Source of the DNA: Aestuariibaculum suncheonense
Lineage (GTDB): Bacteria > Bacteroidota > Bacteroidia > Flavobacteriales > Flavobacteriaceae
Assembly: GCF_014596935.1 (NCBI RefSeq)
Contig: NZ_JACVXC010000001.1
Location: 740,783-804,782 of the forward strand
DNA: 64,000 nucleotides
Direction: 5' to 3'
The position numbers and the translations under genes were made by a program. The notes under the pieces are model-generated. The model was not told the origin of the DNA. It did no database searches and saw only the letters and a list, made by a program, of their open reading frames with translations. Below, piece after piece: positions 42,481 through 51,427 of this stretch. How positions within the stretch are numbered: the first letter of the stretch is position 1; every line of letters starts with the position of its first letter.

Positions 42481-43577
42481 TAAAGTTTTTAGATTTAAAA
42501 GAAGTTAATGTGAGATATCACGAAGAATTTAAAAAACAATTTGATGTTTTTTTGAATTCAGGAACTTATATTTTAGGAAATCAGGTAGAGCTGTTTGAAA
42601 GTGAATTTGCAAGTTACTGTGGTACTCAATTTTGTATTGGGGTTAGTTCAGGATTAGATGCTCTTCAACTCATTTTTGAGGCTTATAAAGTCATGGGGTT
42701 ACTTCAAAATGGTGATGAAGTCATTGTTCCGGCCAACACTTATATAGCTTCCGTTTTAGCAATAAGTAATTCGGGTTTAAAACCGGTTTTGGTAGAACCA
42801 GACATAGAAACTTATAATATAAGTCCAGATCATATTTTGAAATTTATTACCTCTAAAACCAAAGTTGTATTAGGGGTTCATTTATATGGCTGTTTGTACA
42901 ATGTAAAGGCTTTAGAACAGATAGTAAAAGATTTTAATTTGATCCTGCTAGAAGATGCGGCTCAAGCTCATGGAGCTGTTTTTGAAGATGGAAGAAAAGC
43001 AGGCAATGTATCTGATGCAGCGGCATTTAGTTTTTACCCAACAAAAAATTTAGGTGCTTTGGGAGATGCCGGTGCGATAACAACTAATGATAATGTCTTA
43101 GCAAATTTACTAGTTAAATTAAGGAATTATGGGAGAATAGAAATTTATGAAAATGACATAAAAGGGTTTAATTGTCGTTTAGATGAATTGCAAGCTGCTT
43201 TTTTAAGAATTAAACTTAAGTATTTAGATGAGGATAATATTAAGCGAAGAGAAATTGCAGGTACTTATTTAAATAAGATAAAAAATAAATCTGTTGTATT
43301 GCCTAAGTTCGAATCAGATTTCGGTCATGTATTTCATCAATTTGTAATTAGATGTAAAAAAAGAGACAAGCTCAAATCTTATTTGTTAGAAAATGGAATT
43401 GAAACATTAATTCATTATCCAATTGCTATTCATAAGCAATCAGCTTACAGTGAGTTAAGCAATATAAACTTGCCTGTATCAGAGCAAATTCATAGTGAAG
43501 TTTTGAGTTTGCCGATTAATCCGAGTTTAAAAGAAGAGGAAGTAGAAGAGATTGTAAAGAAGCTTAATAGTTTTTAG
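42477..43577 (+). CDS. DegT/DnrJ/EryC1 aminotransferase (FdtB-like)
   Basis: A 366-residue PLP-dependent sugar aminotransferase. PLP lysine K190 is in FSFYPTKNLGALGDAG, with VPANTYIASVLA and LEDAAQAHGA as further family motifs. An FdtA-type ketoisomerase is encoded at 46042, so the likely product is a dTDP-3-amino-3,6-dideoxyhexose. It overlaps the convergent flippase gene by 14 bases. Confidence 0.85.
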   Translation: MIKFLDLKEVNVRYHEEFKKQFDVFLNSGTYILGNQVELFESEFASYCGTQFCIGVSSGLDALQLIFEAYKVMGLLQNGDEVIVPANTYIASVLAISNSGLKPVLVEPDIETYNISPDHILKFITSKTKVVLGVHLYGCLYNVKALEQIVKDFNLILLEDAAQAHGAVFEDGRKAGNVSDAAAFSFYPTKNLGALGDAGAITTNDNVLANLLVKLRNYGRIEIYENDIKGFNCRLDELQAAFLRIKLKYLDEDNIKRREIAGTYLNKIKNKSVVLPKFESDFGHVFHQFVIRCKKRDKLKSYLLENGIETLIHYPIAIHKQSAYSELSNINLPVSEQIHSEVLSLPINPSLKEEEVEEIVKKLNSF

Positions 43578-44814
43578 GAAACCAAAGAATATTTTTCACA
43601 GCTATATTTTGTATCAAAAAGTGGGCTAAATAGCTTAAAAAATAAGCTATAGTAATACCTTGTAAGCCTTGAGATTTGATTAAAAGGTAAGAAAGAAAAC
43701 AAAAGATTATAGCCCAAATTATTTGCGTAAGTACGAATCCTTTTGTTTGTGATTTAGCTATTAGAATATTTCCCAAAGTCCAAGAATGGATTTTAATAAT
43801 ATCTCCTAATAATTGAAATAATATAATGCTGCTAATAGCTATAAATTCTTTTGAAAATAGAAAAGGAATCCAAAAGCTCATGGAAAAGTATATAGAGCAC
43901 GTAATAACCAGTATTACAGGAAAAGTAATTTTCCAAATTTTGAATAATTCCGATTTTAATTCTGTGTTCCGTAAAGAGGAGAAAGTTGGAAGAATATAAA
44001 ATTTAAATGACGAGTTAAGAAAAAGGAGATATAAAGCAGAGATTCTCCATACGCTATCCCAAATTCCAGCCGCATTTGTTCCTTCCGTATTAATAATAAG
44101 TGTTCTTATAAATAGTAATGAAAGACTTAATGAAATCATTCCAGATAAGCTCATTAATGAAAAATTGAGCATTTTTTTGAAATATTTTAAATTAAAATCA
44201 GTTACAGAGATCTTTAAGTTTAGTTTCTTTAGAGCAAACATTATACTAATAGTAAAAACGACGAGATGGTTAAGAGCAATGCTGAAGATGAGTCCGTTTA
44301 ATTGATAAAAATATACACTAATAACAGATAAAATACTTGTAAGTATTGTTGAGGTTATTGATATGAAAATATATTTTTTTAAGGATTGGAGTCCGTTTAA
44401 AACGGAAAGAATTAAATTGTGTAATGCAATAAAAAATAGTGAACCACCAATAATTATAATGTGATTTTCATAAAGAGAATCTTGGAAAAGTAATACGGAT
44501 ATTTTCTTTTTAAAAAAGAGAACAAGTGCTAAAATAACAAAAGATGATATTGTGTTGATTTTGAGAGATGTACTTATTATTTTTTTTAACTCTTTGGGTT
44601 TTGATTTGTTTTCAGAAATATGTTTAATAACTCCATTTTCAGTTCCAAGTTGACAAAAGGAAATTCCTAAGGCAACAAAATCTTTAAATTGACCATAAAT
44701 AGCAAACCCTTCAGGTCCTATAAAAAGTGCGGTTATTTTGTTGACTATTAATCGAGTTGTAATCGTTATTCCAGTGGCAACCGCATTATAATATGATGAT
44801 TTTAAGAAACTCAT
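43564..44814 (-). CDS. Polysaccharide flippase (Wzx type), second copy
   Basis: A 416-residue protein with about 12 membrane segments, beginning SFLKSSYYNAVATGITITTR and carrying NKITALFIGPEGFAIYGQFK, aligned in pattern with the other flippase. It is on the opposite strand and its stop overlaps the aminotransferase gene. Its ATG overlaps the upstream sulfotransferase gene. Confidence 0.82.
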   Translation of the reverse strand: MSFLKSSYYNAVATGITITTRLIVNKITALFIGPEGFAIYGQFKDFVALGISFCQLGTENGVIKHISENKSKPKELKKIISTSLKINTISSFVILALVLFFKKKISVLLFQDSLYENHIIIIGGSLFFIALHNLILSVLNGLQSLKKYIFISITSTILTSILSVISVYFYQLNGLIFSIALNHLVVFTISIMFALKKLNLKISVTDFNLKYFKKMLNFSLMSLSGMISLSLSLLFIRTLIINTEGTNAAGIWDSVWRISALYLLFLNSSFKFYILPTFSSLRNTELKSELFKIWKITFPVILVITCSIYFSMSFWIPFLFSKEFIAISSIILFQLLGDIIKIHSWTLGNILIAKSQTKGFVLTQIIWAIIFCFLSYLLIKSQGLQGITIAYFLSYLAHFLIQNIAVKNILWFPKNY

Positions 44815-45731
44815 TCTTGATTAAAATCTGCCCATTCATTAAAAGATAAACCTGTAATGTGTTTTAGTTTTTTTACATCATCTTCATAGAAGTTTTTAGT
44901 CCAAATTCTGTCTGCTAATGATAATTTAGGATATTTATTATTTGTAGATAAAGTATTGAAAAGTTTTTCGTTTAAAAGAATCCTGATTTTGTCAATCGTT
45001 TTTGTAGAAAGAAAGTATTTTGCAATTTTAGTGAATTTATATTCTCCTTTAGAAATTTTTCGTGATAAGTTATAGAAACGTGAGTATTTTAAAATAATAG
45101 TTTTGTTTTTATTGATGTTTGTGATGTGCTCCATTTCTTTTAACCCTAAAAACGAAAAACAGTCATTCATTACTTTTGTTGTGTTTTGGTTTAAAGCTTC
45201 AAGGGTTATAAATTTAATATTTTCTTGGCCAAATTCATTTATAAGAGGACTAATCCATTTAGAGAACAAACCAAATTGATAATAATGTTTAGGCCATTCA
45301 TTATAATACTCAATTTTAGAATTTTGATCTTTAAAAAAAGCAGTTTTAAATTTTAATCGTTCTCTTCCAGAACCTTTACACCACCAATAATGAGAATATG
45401 CTCTGTCTATAGGATTTCTTAGAATTATTATAAATTTTATATTTGTTTTTTCTGTATTGGCTTCTTTTAATCTAGAGATAAATAGGTTTGGGTAAAATAA
45501 AGAGCCAGTTGATGATTCTCCGAAATATTCCTTTCGCTCTGTGGTAAAAAGATTTTTGTACTTTAAAATGTCATCTTTAGTGTAATTATTAAAGTCTGCA
45601 GAGGTCCAGAAGTGAGGTTCTTTTAAAGAAGACATTCCTATAGATTCGTGCGTAGAGAGTAGATCATGTAAGGTAGTTGTGCCACATTTAGCAACACCTG
45701 GTATAAATAAATTAGGGATGAAATAATCCAT
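44811..45731 (-). CDS. Sulfotransferase
   Basis: A 306-residue PAPS-dependent sulfotransferase. The 5'-phosphosulfate loop is GVAKCGTTTLHDLLSTHES with KEPHFW after it, and the 3'-phosphate motif is LRNPIDRAYSHYWWCKGSG. It probably adds sulfate to the surface polysaccharide, a common trait of marine bacteria. The start of the flippase gene overlaps its end by four bases. Confidence 0.85.
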   Translation of the reverse strand: MDYFIPNLFIPGVAKCGTTTLHDLLSTHESIGMSSLKEPHFWTSADFNNYTKDDILKYKNLFTTERKEYFGESSTGSLFYPNLFISRLKEANTEKTNIKFIIILRNPIDRAYSHYWWCKGSGRERLKFKTAFFKDQNSKIEYYNEWPKHYYQFGLFSKWISPLINEFGQENIKFITLEALNQNTTKVMNDCFSFLGLKEMEHITNINKNKTIILKYSRFYNLSRKISKGEYKFTKIAKYFLSTKTIDKIRILLNEKLFNTLSTNNKYPKLSLADRIWTKNFYEDDVKKLKHITGLSFNEWADFNQE

Positions 45732-46041
45732 TTCTTTAATAATATTACAATTTGTGAGCTTTAGAGTGTTGGCTGAAATTCAATTTATCAGTAATGAAAA
45801 TTAGAAAGCTAAATTTACACAGATGTGAATATAAGTGAATAAAACAGAGTTTTGAAATTAAAAAGTGAAATAAATTATAACTATTTCGAATTCATAAATA
45901 AATGAAATTTATTATTATTATGTAGTATAAAAATTGTTTTTTTGTTTTTGTACGGTTAGATTTTCTTTAATGATAAACCTAGAATTGTTTTGTTAGAGGT
46001 TAATTTAAAACATATTGTAAAATAAAATTATTAAGATTACG
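45732..46041. other. Intergenic gap in the polysaccharide locus
   Basis: A 310-base AT-rich divergent region between the sulfotransferase and FdtA-type genes. I see no ORF, tRNA or clear hairpin. It presumably holds two promoters. Confidence 0.45.
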
Positions 46042-46443
46042 ATGGAGGATGTGCAAATAATCCCAATTCCTAAAATTGAAGATTACAGAGGAAATATAGC
46101 TGTGGTAGAAAACGATGTAATTCCTTTTTCGGTAAAGAGAGTATATTATCTTTTTGATGTTCCTAGTGGTTCCTATCGAGGGGGGCATGCTCATAAAGAA
46201 CTTAAACAATTTATTATTGCAATTAGTGGAAGTTTTGACGTTGTTTTAAAAGATTATAAAAATACAGTGAAACGAATTACTCTCAATAATCCTGCTAAAG
46301 GGTTATTAATCACACCAGGTGTTTGGAGAGAGTTGGAAAATTTTTCGTCAGGTGCAGTATGCTTAGTTATAGCTTCAGATGTTTATAGAGAGGAGGATTA
46401 TATTAGGGATTTTAACGAGTTTTTAGAAACTGGAAAATTTTAA
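46042..46443 (+). CDS. dTDP-sugar 3,4-ketoisomerase (FdtA/QdtA type)
   Basis: A 133-residue cupin with SYRGGHAHKELKQFI (metal/active site His residues), ISGSFDVVLKDYKN and TPGVWRELENFSSGAVCLV. FdtA isomerises dTDP-4-keto-6-deoxyglucose to the 3-keto sugar that an FdtB aminotransferase converts to the 3-amino sugar. The stereochemistry (FdtA or QdtA) cannot be told by eye. Confidence 0.83.
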   Translation: MEDVQIIPIPKIEDYRGNIAVVENDVIPFSVKRVYYLFDVPSGSYRGGHAHKELKQFIIAISGSFDVVLKDYKNTVKRITLNNPAKGLLITPGVWRELENFSSGAVCLVIASDVYREEDYIRDFNEFLETGKF

Positions 46444-47378
46444 ACGATGGAGATTAGTTTTCTGAAAAGTTTGTTTTGACTTGCAAAATAATGAATATAA
46501 TCCTTTAAGTTTTTATTCTTTAACATTTTATACGATTCCTGTCCGAGTTCTTTTTTTTCATAATAACCTGACAAAAAAAGTAATTTACGATAATGGTTTT
46601 TGTTAAAAATATTAATTAGGTTATTTTCAAAATTATACTTTTTAGTGAAAAAATCGAATAATATTTTTTCTTGATGTTTTAAATATAATTGATTTTCAAA
46701 ACCTTTTTTGTTGCTAGATGAATTTTTATGCATTCTGTATGTATGTAATGATTCTTTTATGGTTTCAAAGTTTGTATTCATAGCTAAATTTACTAGTATT
46801 GGATAATCTTCGAATGATATATTCATTTTAAAGTATTTATCAAAATCAACAAATTTATAAATACAGGCTTTATTAAAGCAAACACCTGCAAACATGGGGG
46901 AATTCCAAAGTAAAATATTGTTTCTATAAGTCTCTTTGGAAGAACTGAGTACTTTTTTATTACAAAATTCAATAGTTTTATTTTGTCCATCTTTTTCTAT
47001 CAGTAAGTCAACGCCACTATCAACAAAACCTAAATTAGAATTGTTTTTTAGGATGTCTACTAACTTTTGAAGAGAATATTCATGTTTTAATAAATCGTCT
47101 CCTGCAATGTCGAAAACATAAGTCCCTTCACATCTATCTAAGGTTACTTTAAAGTTTTTAAAAATACCTAAGCGAGTTTCATTTTTCTTTATTTTGAATA
47201 AAGTTGGATGTTTTTCTTTATAAGATTCAATTATTTTGAAAGTTTCGTCGGTGGAGCAATCATCTCCAACAACAATTTCATAATTAAAATTTACTTGCTG
47301 TTTAAGAATTGATTTTAACGTTTCTTCAATATATTTTTCGTTATTGTAAGTAATTAGGTGAATAGATAAATCTATCAT
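46440..47378 (-). CDS. Glycosyltransferase family 2
   Basis: A 312-residue GT-A enzyme: SIHLITYNNEKYIEETLKSI, YEIVVGDDCSTDET and the metal-binding FDIAGDDLL. Convergent with the FdtA-type gene by a four-base overlap. It transfers a sugar to the growing polysaccharide unit at the inner membrane. Confidence 0.83.
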   Translation of the reverse strand: MIDLSIHLITYNNEKYIEETLKSILKQQVNFNYEIVVGDDCSTDETFKIIESYKEKHPTLFKIKKNETRLGIFKNFKVTLDRCEGTYVFDIAGDDLLKHEYSLQKLVDILKNNSNLGFVDSGVDLLIEKDGQNKTIEFCNKKVLSSSKETYRNNILLWNSPMFAGVCFNKACIYKFVDFDKYFKMNISFEDYPILVNLAMNTNFETIKESLHTYRMHKNSSSNKKGFENQLYLKHQEKILFDFFTKKYNFENNLINIFNKNHYRKLLFLSGYYEKKELGQESYKMLKNKNLKDYIHYFASQNKLFRKLISIV

Positions 47379-47470
47379 GAAAAAATAATAGGTTGGTTGA
47401 AATAGTTTTGAAATTTAAGATAAATTTTAAATATTTCGAAAAGAAATGAACGTTAAGAGGTATTAACTAG

Positions 47471-48559
47471 ATGAAGAGAAAAAAAATAGCTTTAGTTGGC
47501 TTTAGATTAAATAAAGGGGGCTCGGAAAGAGTGATGGCTCACCTTTCTAATTTCTTCGATTCTCACAACATCGAAGTTTATATTGTTACTTTTCATGATG
47601 ATGTAGCTTATAATTATTCTGGAACTTTATTTAATTTAGGGCAGTATAAAAGTAATGTCAATACCATTTTTAATAAAATTAAACGTTTTCAACTTTTTTA
47701 CAAATACATAAAAACTAATGATTTTGATTTTATTATCGATTTTCGATTTAGAGTAAATCTTTTTCAAGAAATATTTATTAGTAAATTTATTTATACCACC
47801 AACACTATTTATACCATTCATAGTTCTAAGCTAGATGAGTATATTCCTAAATCGAGAGTGTTTGCTAAATTCTTATATAATTCAAGTTATGCTATGGTCA
47901 GTATAAATAGATATATGAAAACGCTTGTTGAACAGAGGTATGGATTTAAAAATGGTGATTTCATATATAATCCAATAGATATATCGGCTGTGAATATTTT
48001 GAAGGATGAATCTATTTCATTTAAAGGAGAATTTATAATTGGAGTAGGAGAATTTGAAACCAATATAAAACAATTTGATGTTTTAATTAAAGCTTATTCA
48101 AAATCAGAGTTGCCTAAAAATAATATAGCTCTTTTTATTTTAGGAGAGGGGGTGCAAAGAAATCGGTTATTACAGATAGCTAAAGATTACAAAGTAGCTC
48201 ATTTGGTCCATTTGATGGGTTTTAAAAAGAACCCTTATAAATATATTAGTAAAGCAAAGTTTTTTGTTCTAACAAGTGAATTTGAGGGGTTTCCAATGGT
48301 GTTATTAGAGGCTTTGGCCTGTGGTATACCTGTGGTTGCATTCGATTGTTTAACTGGGCCTCGTGAGATTATTCAGAATGAAAATAATGGATTAATAATT
48401 AAGAATCAAAACAAGGAAGAGTTAATAGCCGGAATGAATCAAATGGTTTCTGATGAAAAATTATATGAAATTTGTAAATTTAATGCAGTAAAAAGTGTTG
48501 AGAAATTTTCTTTAGATGTGGTTGGAAAACAATGGTTGAAATTGATGCGTTTAAATTAA
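47471..48559 (+). CDS. Glycosyltransferase family 4 (GT-B)
   Basis: A 362-residue GT-B enzyme. N-terminal GFRLNKGGSERVMAHL; C-terminal donor-binding region FVLTSEFEGFPMVLLEALAC with the E-x7-E motif, then GIPVVAFDCLTGPREI. It is 3 bases upstream of a second GT4 gene and likely co-transcribed with it. Confidence 0.85.
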   Translation: MKRKKIALVGFRLNKGGSERVMAHLSNFFDSHNIEVYIVTFHDDVAYNYSGTLFNLGQYKSNVNTIFNKIKRFQLFYKYIKTNDFDFIIDFRFRVNLFQEIFISKFIYTTNTIYTIHSSKLDEYIPKSRVFAKFLYNSSYAMVSINRYMKTLVEQRYGFKNGDFIYNPIDISAVNILKDESISFKGEFIIGVGEFETNIKQFDVLIKAYSKSELPKNNIALFILGEGVQRNRLLQIAKDYKVAHLVHLMGFKKNPYKYISKAKFFVLTSEFEGFPMVLLEALACGIPVVAFDCLTGPREIIQNENNGLIIKNQNKEELIAGMNQMVSDEKLYEICKFNAVKSVEKFSLDVVGKQWLKLMRLN

Positions 48560-48562
48560 GAT

Positions 48563-49636
48563 TTGAAAAAAATATTATACATAACAACTGGAATTCAAGG
48601 CTCAGGAGGGGTGTCTAGAATACTATCTGTTAAACTAAATTATCTTTTAAACTACTATAATTACGAGATTGTTGTAATAAACTCAAACTATATAAAAGCC
48701 CCCTTTTTTTATGATTTCAGCAAGTCAATAAAATTCTATCATATACAACATGATACTTTTTTTTCATTTAAAAATAAAGTTTTAGAGGTTGTTGAAAGAG
48801 AGAATCCTAATGTTGTAGTTAATTGTGATAATGGATTAAAAGGGACTCTATTAACTTATTTTTTTAAAAAGAATATACCCATAGTTTATGAAAGGCATTG
48901 TGGTAAGTATATAAATTCATCCGGCATTATCGATTTTTTAAAGTTAAAACTATCTAATGTTTTACTTGATAGAATAATTATGAGGTATAGGTTGTTTGTT
49001 GTGTTAAATAAGCAAGAAAAGCAAACTTGGCAGGGTAGTAATCTGGAGGTTATACCAAACCCTTTGTGGTTCGATCCCCCCTTAAAAGTTAATAAGCTTG
49101 AAAGTAGATTTGTCGTTGCAGTTGGAAGACAATCTGTTGAAAAGCGATATGATAAGCTTTTGAGAATCTGGAAAGATGTGGTAAAACAGTATCCAGATTG
49201 GATTTTGAAGATTTACGGTGAAAAAAATGAAAAGTTGAAATTAGATGAATTAGTCTCGAAATTAAAATTAAAAGATAACGTAAAGTTTTTTGATCCTGTA
49301 TCGAATGTAGAAGAAATTTACACACAAGCATCCATGTTGTTAACAACATCAGAGTCTGAAGCATTCGGATTGGTATTGTTAGAGGCTATGGCTCACAGTA
49401 TACCTGTTGTAGCTTTTAATGGCACTTCAGGGACAGATATGCTAATTCAAGATAATATTAACGGTTTTCTTGTTGAAAAAAATGATTTTAATATGTTTAT
49501 TGAAAAGGTTTGTTTTTTAATAAATGATAAAGATTCGAAAAAATTATTGGGTAATCGTGCAAAATCTTTTGCGAAAGAGTTCGAAATAAAATCCATTATG
49601 CAACAATGGGATAATTTGTTTCAATCTATCTCTTGA
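48563..49636 (+). CDS. Glycosyltransferase family 4 (GT-B)
   Basis: A 357-residue GT-B enzyme with a TTG start (MKKILYITTGIQGSGGVSRI). The donor site is LTTSESEAFGLVLLEAMAHS (E-x7-E), then SIPVVAFNGTSGTDML. Its 3' end overlaps the convergent glycosyltransferase gene by 16 bases. Confidence 0.83.
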   Translation: MKKILYITTGIQGSGGVSRILSVKLNYLLNYYNYEIVVINSNYIKAPFFYDFSKSIKFYHIQHDTFFSFKNKVLEVVERENPNVVVNCDNGLKGTLLTYFFKKNIPIVYERHCGKYINSSGIIDFLKLKLSNVLLDRIIMRYRLFVVLNKQEKQTWQGSNLEVIPNPLWFDPPLKVNKLESRFVVAVGRQSVEKRYDKLLRIWKDVVKQYPDWILKIYGEKNEKLKLDELVSKLKLKDNVKFFDPVSNVEEIYTQASMLLTTSESEAFGLVLLEAMAHSIPVVAFNGTSGTDMLIQDNINGFLVEKNDFNMFIEKVCFLINDKDSKKLLGNRAKSFAKEFEIKSIMQQWDNLFQSIS

Positions 49637-50520
49637 TTACACGTATAACAAAAATGACATATTTTAAATAACTTAAAAACTAATAAGGAAGGGAATTGGG
49701 ACTCTAAGTTTTTTATCATTACATTTTGTAATAGGTGGTGAAAAAGAATGAAAATATAATGAAGTTTAAAACGAAATAATTTATCGTACCATTTTAAAAG
49801 TGTAATAAAATCTATTTCTATTAAATTTTTTTTATAGATAGATTTAAGGTTATCTAACCCCGAAATTGTTTTAGCGATAAAAATAGTATTTAAATCTATA
49901 TCGCCATGTTCTACAGGATTATTAATGTGAGTTACTTTAAATTGTAATAAACTTATTTGGTATGCTAATAAAGTGTCTTCGTGTCCATATTTTGTTATTG
50001 TAGAATCAAACTGAATTTTTTTTAATAGGTCTTTTTTTATTAAGGTATTATTAAACATTAAGGTTTTGTAAGGTGATTGTGTTCTTACGTCGCACAGTTT
50101 GTCTTCAACATATTTTCCATATTTCCACCTTAATTTTTGATTAGAATGCCCAATAGCTTTAGGGTGAATACGACCTCCATAAATAATATTGAGGTTGTTG
50201 TTGATCGCTTGAATGTAGTTTTTAATGTAATTAGAATCAAAAATTACAGAGTCTCCATCAATAAATAAAACGTAATTGTATTTAGATGCCTTGATTAATA
50301 GGTTTCTTGTAGAGCTGAGGCCTAAGTTATTCTTGTTAATTAAGAATTTGCAAAAATTGAAGTTATTTATTTTTTCATTTTGAAGACGATAGTGATTTTG
50401 AGAACCATCATCTAAAACTATAACTTCGTAAGAGATATTTTGTATTGATAATTGTTGGACTAAAGAAAAAACTAAAGGGTATACGTTATAATTATATGTT
50501 GGAATTAAAATTGATAACAT
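49621..50520 (-). CDS. Glycosyltransferase family 2
   Basis: A 299-residue GT-A enzyme: SILIPTYNYNVYPLVFSLV, YEVIVLDDGSQNHY and the DxD motif in VLFIDGDSVIF. It lies 3 bases after ftsE on the same strand, so it may be expressed from the ftsE promoter. Confidence 0.82.
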   Translation of the reverse strand: MLSILIPTYNYNVYPLVFSLVQQLSIQNISYEVIVLDDGSQNHYRLQNEKINNFNFCKFLINKNNLGLSSTRNLLIKASKYNYVLFIDGDSVIFDSNYIKNYIQAINNNLNIIYGGRIHPKAIGHSNQKLRWKYGKYVEDKLCDVRTQSPYKTLMFNNTLIKKDLLKKIQFDSTITKYGHEDTLLAYQISLLQFKVTHINNPVEHGDIDLNTIFIAKTISGLDNLKSIYKKNLIEIDFITLLKWYDKLFRFKLHYIFILFHHLLQNVMIKNLESQFPSLLVFKLFKICHFCYTCNQEID

Positions 50521-50523
50521 AAA

Positions 50524-51207
50524 TTACCCCTTCCTTTGTACCACTTCATATACTTGATTTTCATCACACTTTAAAGTTTTACTTGGGTATTTTAGTAACA
50601 GAGCGTAATCATGTGTAGCCATTAAAATAGTATTGCCATTTTTATTAATGTCCTGAAGGACCTCCATCACCTCAATACTGGTTTGCGGATCTAAATTTCC
50701 TGTAGGCTCGTCAGCAAGGATAAGCTCAGGGTTGTTAAGTAGAGCTCTGGCAATGGCAATACGCTGCTGTTCTCCCCCAGAAAGTTCATGCGGAAATTTG
50801 AAGCCTTTGGTACTCATACCTACTTTCGTTAAAACCTCTTCAATTCTGGTAGTCATCGCTTCTTTGTCTTTCCAGCCGGTGGCTTTCAAAACAAATAATA
50901 AATTTTCATTTATCGTTCGGTCGGTAAGGAGTTTAAAATCTTGAAATACCACCCCCAATTTTCGGCGTAAAAAAGGAATATCTTTTTCTTTTAATCCGTT
51001 TAGGTTGAAATCAACAATATAGCCTTCACCTTTAGTAAGAGGTAAATCACCGTAAAGTGTTTTCATAAAACTACTTTTCCCGGTTCCAGTTTTTCCAATT
51101 AAGTAGACAAAATCACCTTTGTTAATTTCGACATTTATGTTAGAAAGCACTAGGCTGTCTCCCTGAAAAATAGAGGCGTCTTTTAATTGTAAAATAGGAT
51201 TTGACAT
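50524..51207 (-). CDS. ftsE: Cell-division ABC ATPase FtsE
   Basis: A 227-residue ABC ATPase: Walker [10 protein letters not shown] near residue 40, signature [15 protein letters not shown], Walker [13 protein letters not shown] and the switch His in MATHDY. The short length, N-terminal [15 protein letters not shown] and [17 protein letters not shown] match FtsE, which works with FtsX to control septal peptidoglycan hydrolases. ftsX is not adjacent in this window. Confidence 0.82.
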   Translation of the reverse strand: MSNPILQLKDASIFQGDSLVLSNINVEINKGDFVYLIGKTGTGKSSFMKTLYGDLPLTKGEGYIVDFNLNGLKEKDIPFLRRKLGVVFQDFKLLTDRTINENLLFVLKATGWKDKEAMTTRIEEVLTKVGMSTKGFKFPHELSGGEQQRIAIARALLNNPELILADEPTGNLDPQTSIEVMEVLQDINKNGNTILMATHDYALLLKYPSKTLKCDENQVYEVVQRKG

Positions 51208-51369
51208 AGATTTTAAATGAAAAGTTTTTACGTGTTGTAAATGTATTATTTATAAGTTGAATCTTAAAAATTAATGTTTAAAAAGTTTTTTGTTATTTGC
51301 TTTAAACGCTGATTTTTCTATGTTATTTTCTAATTTTTAATAAGTCGGTTTATAATTATAGCACGATTA

Positions 51370-51401
51370 TTGCGTTATACCTTTTATATAAATTATCTTT
51401 G
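51370..51401 (+). promoter_or_regulatory. Promoter of the TPR gene
   Basis: TTG (51370-51372), 21 bases, then TATCTTTG (51394-51401), a full match to the Bacteroidota -33/-7 layout, 27 bases before the ATG. Confidence 0.6.
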
Positions 51402-51427
51402 ATTTCAAATTAAAAAATGAATCGTTA

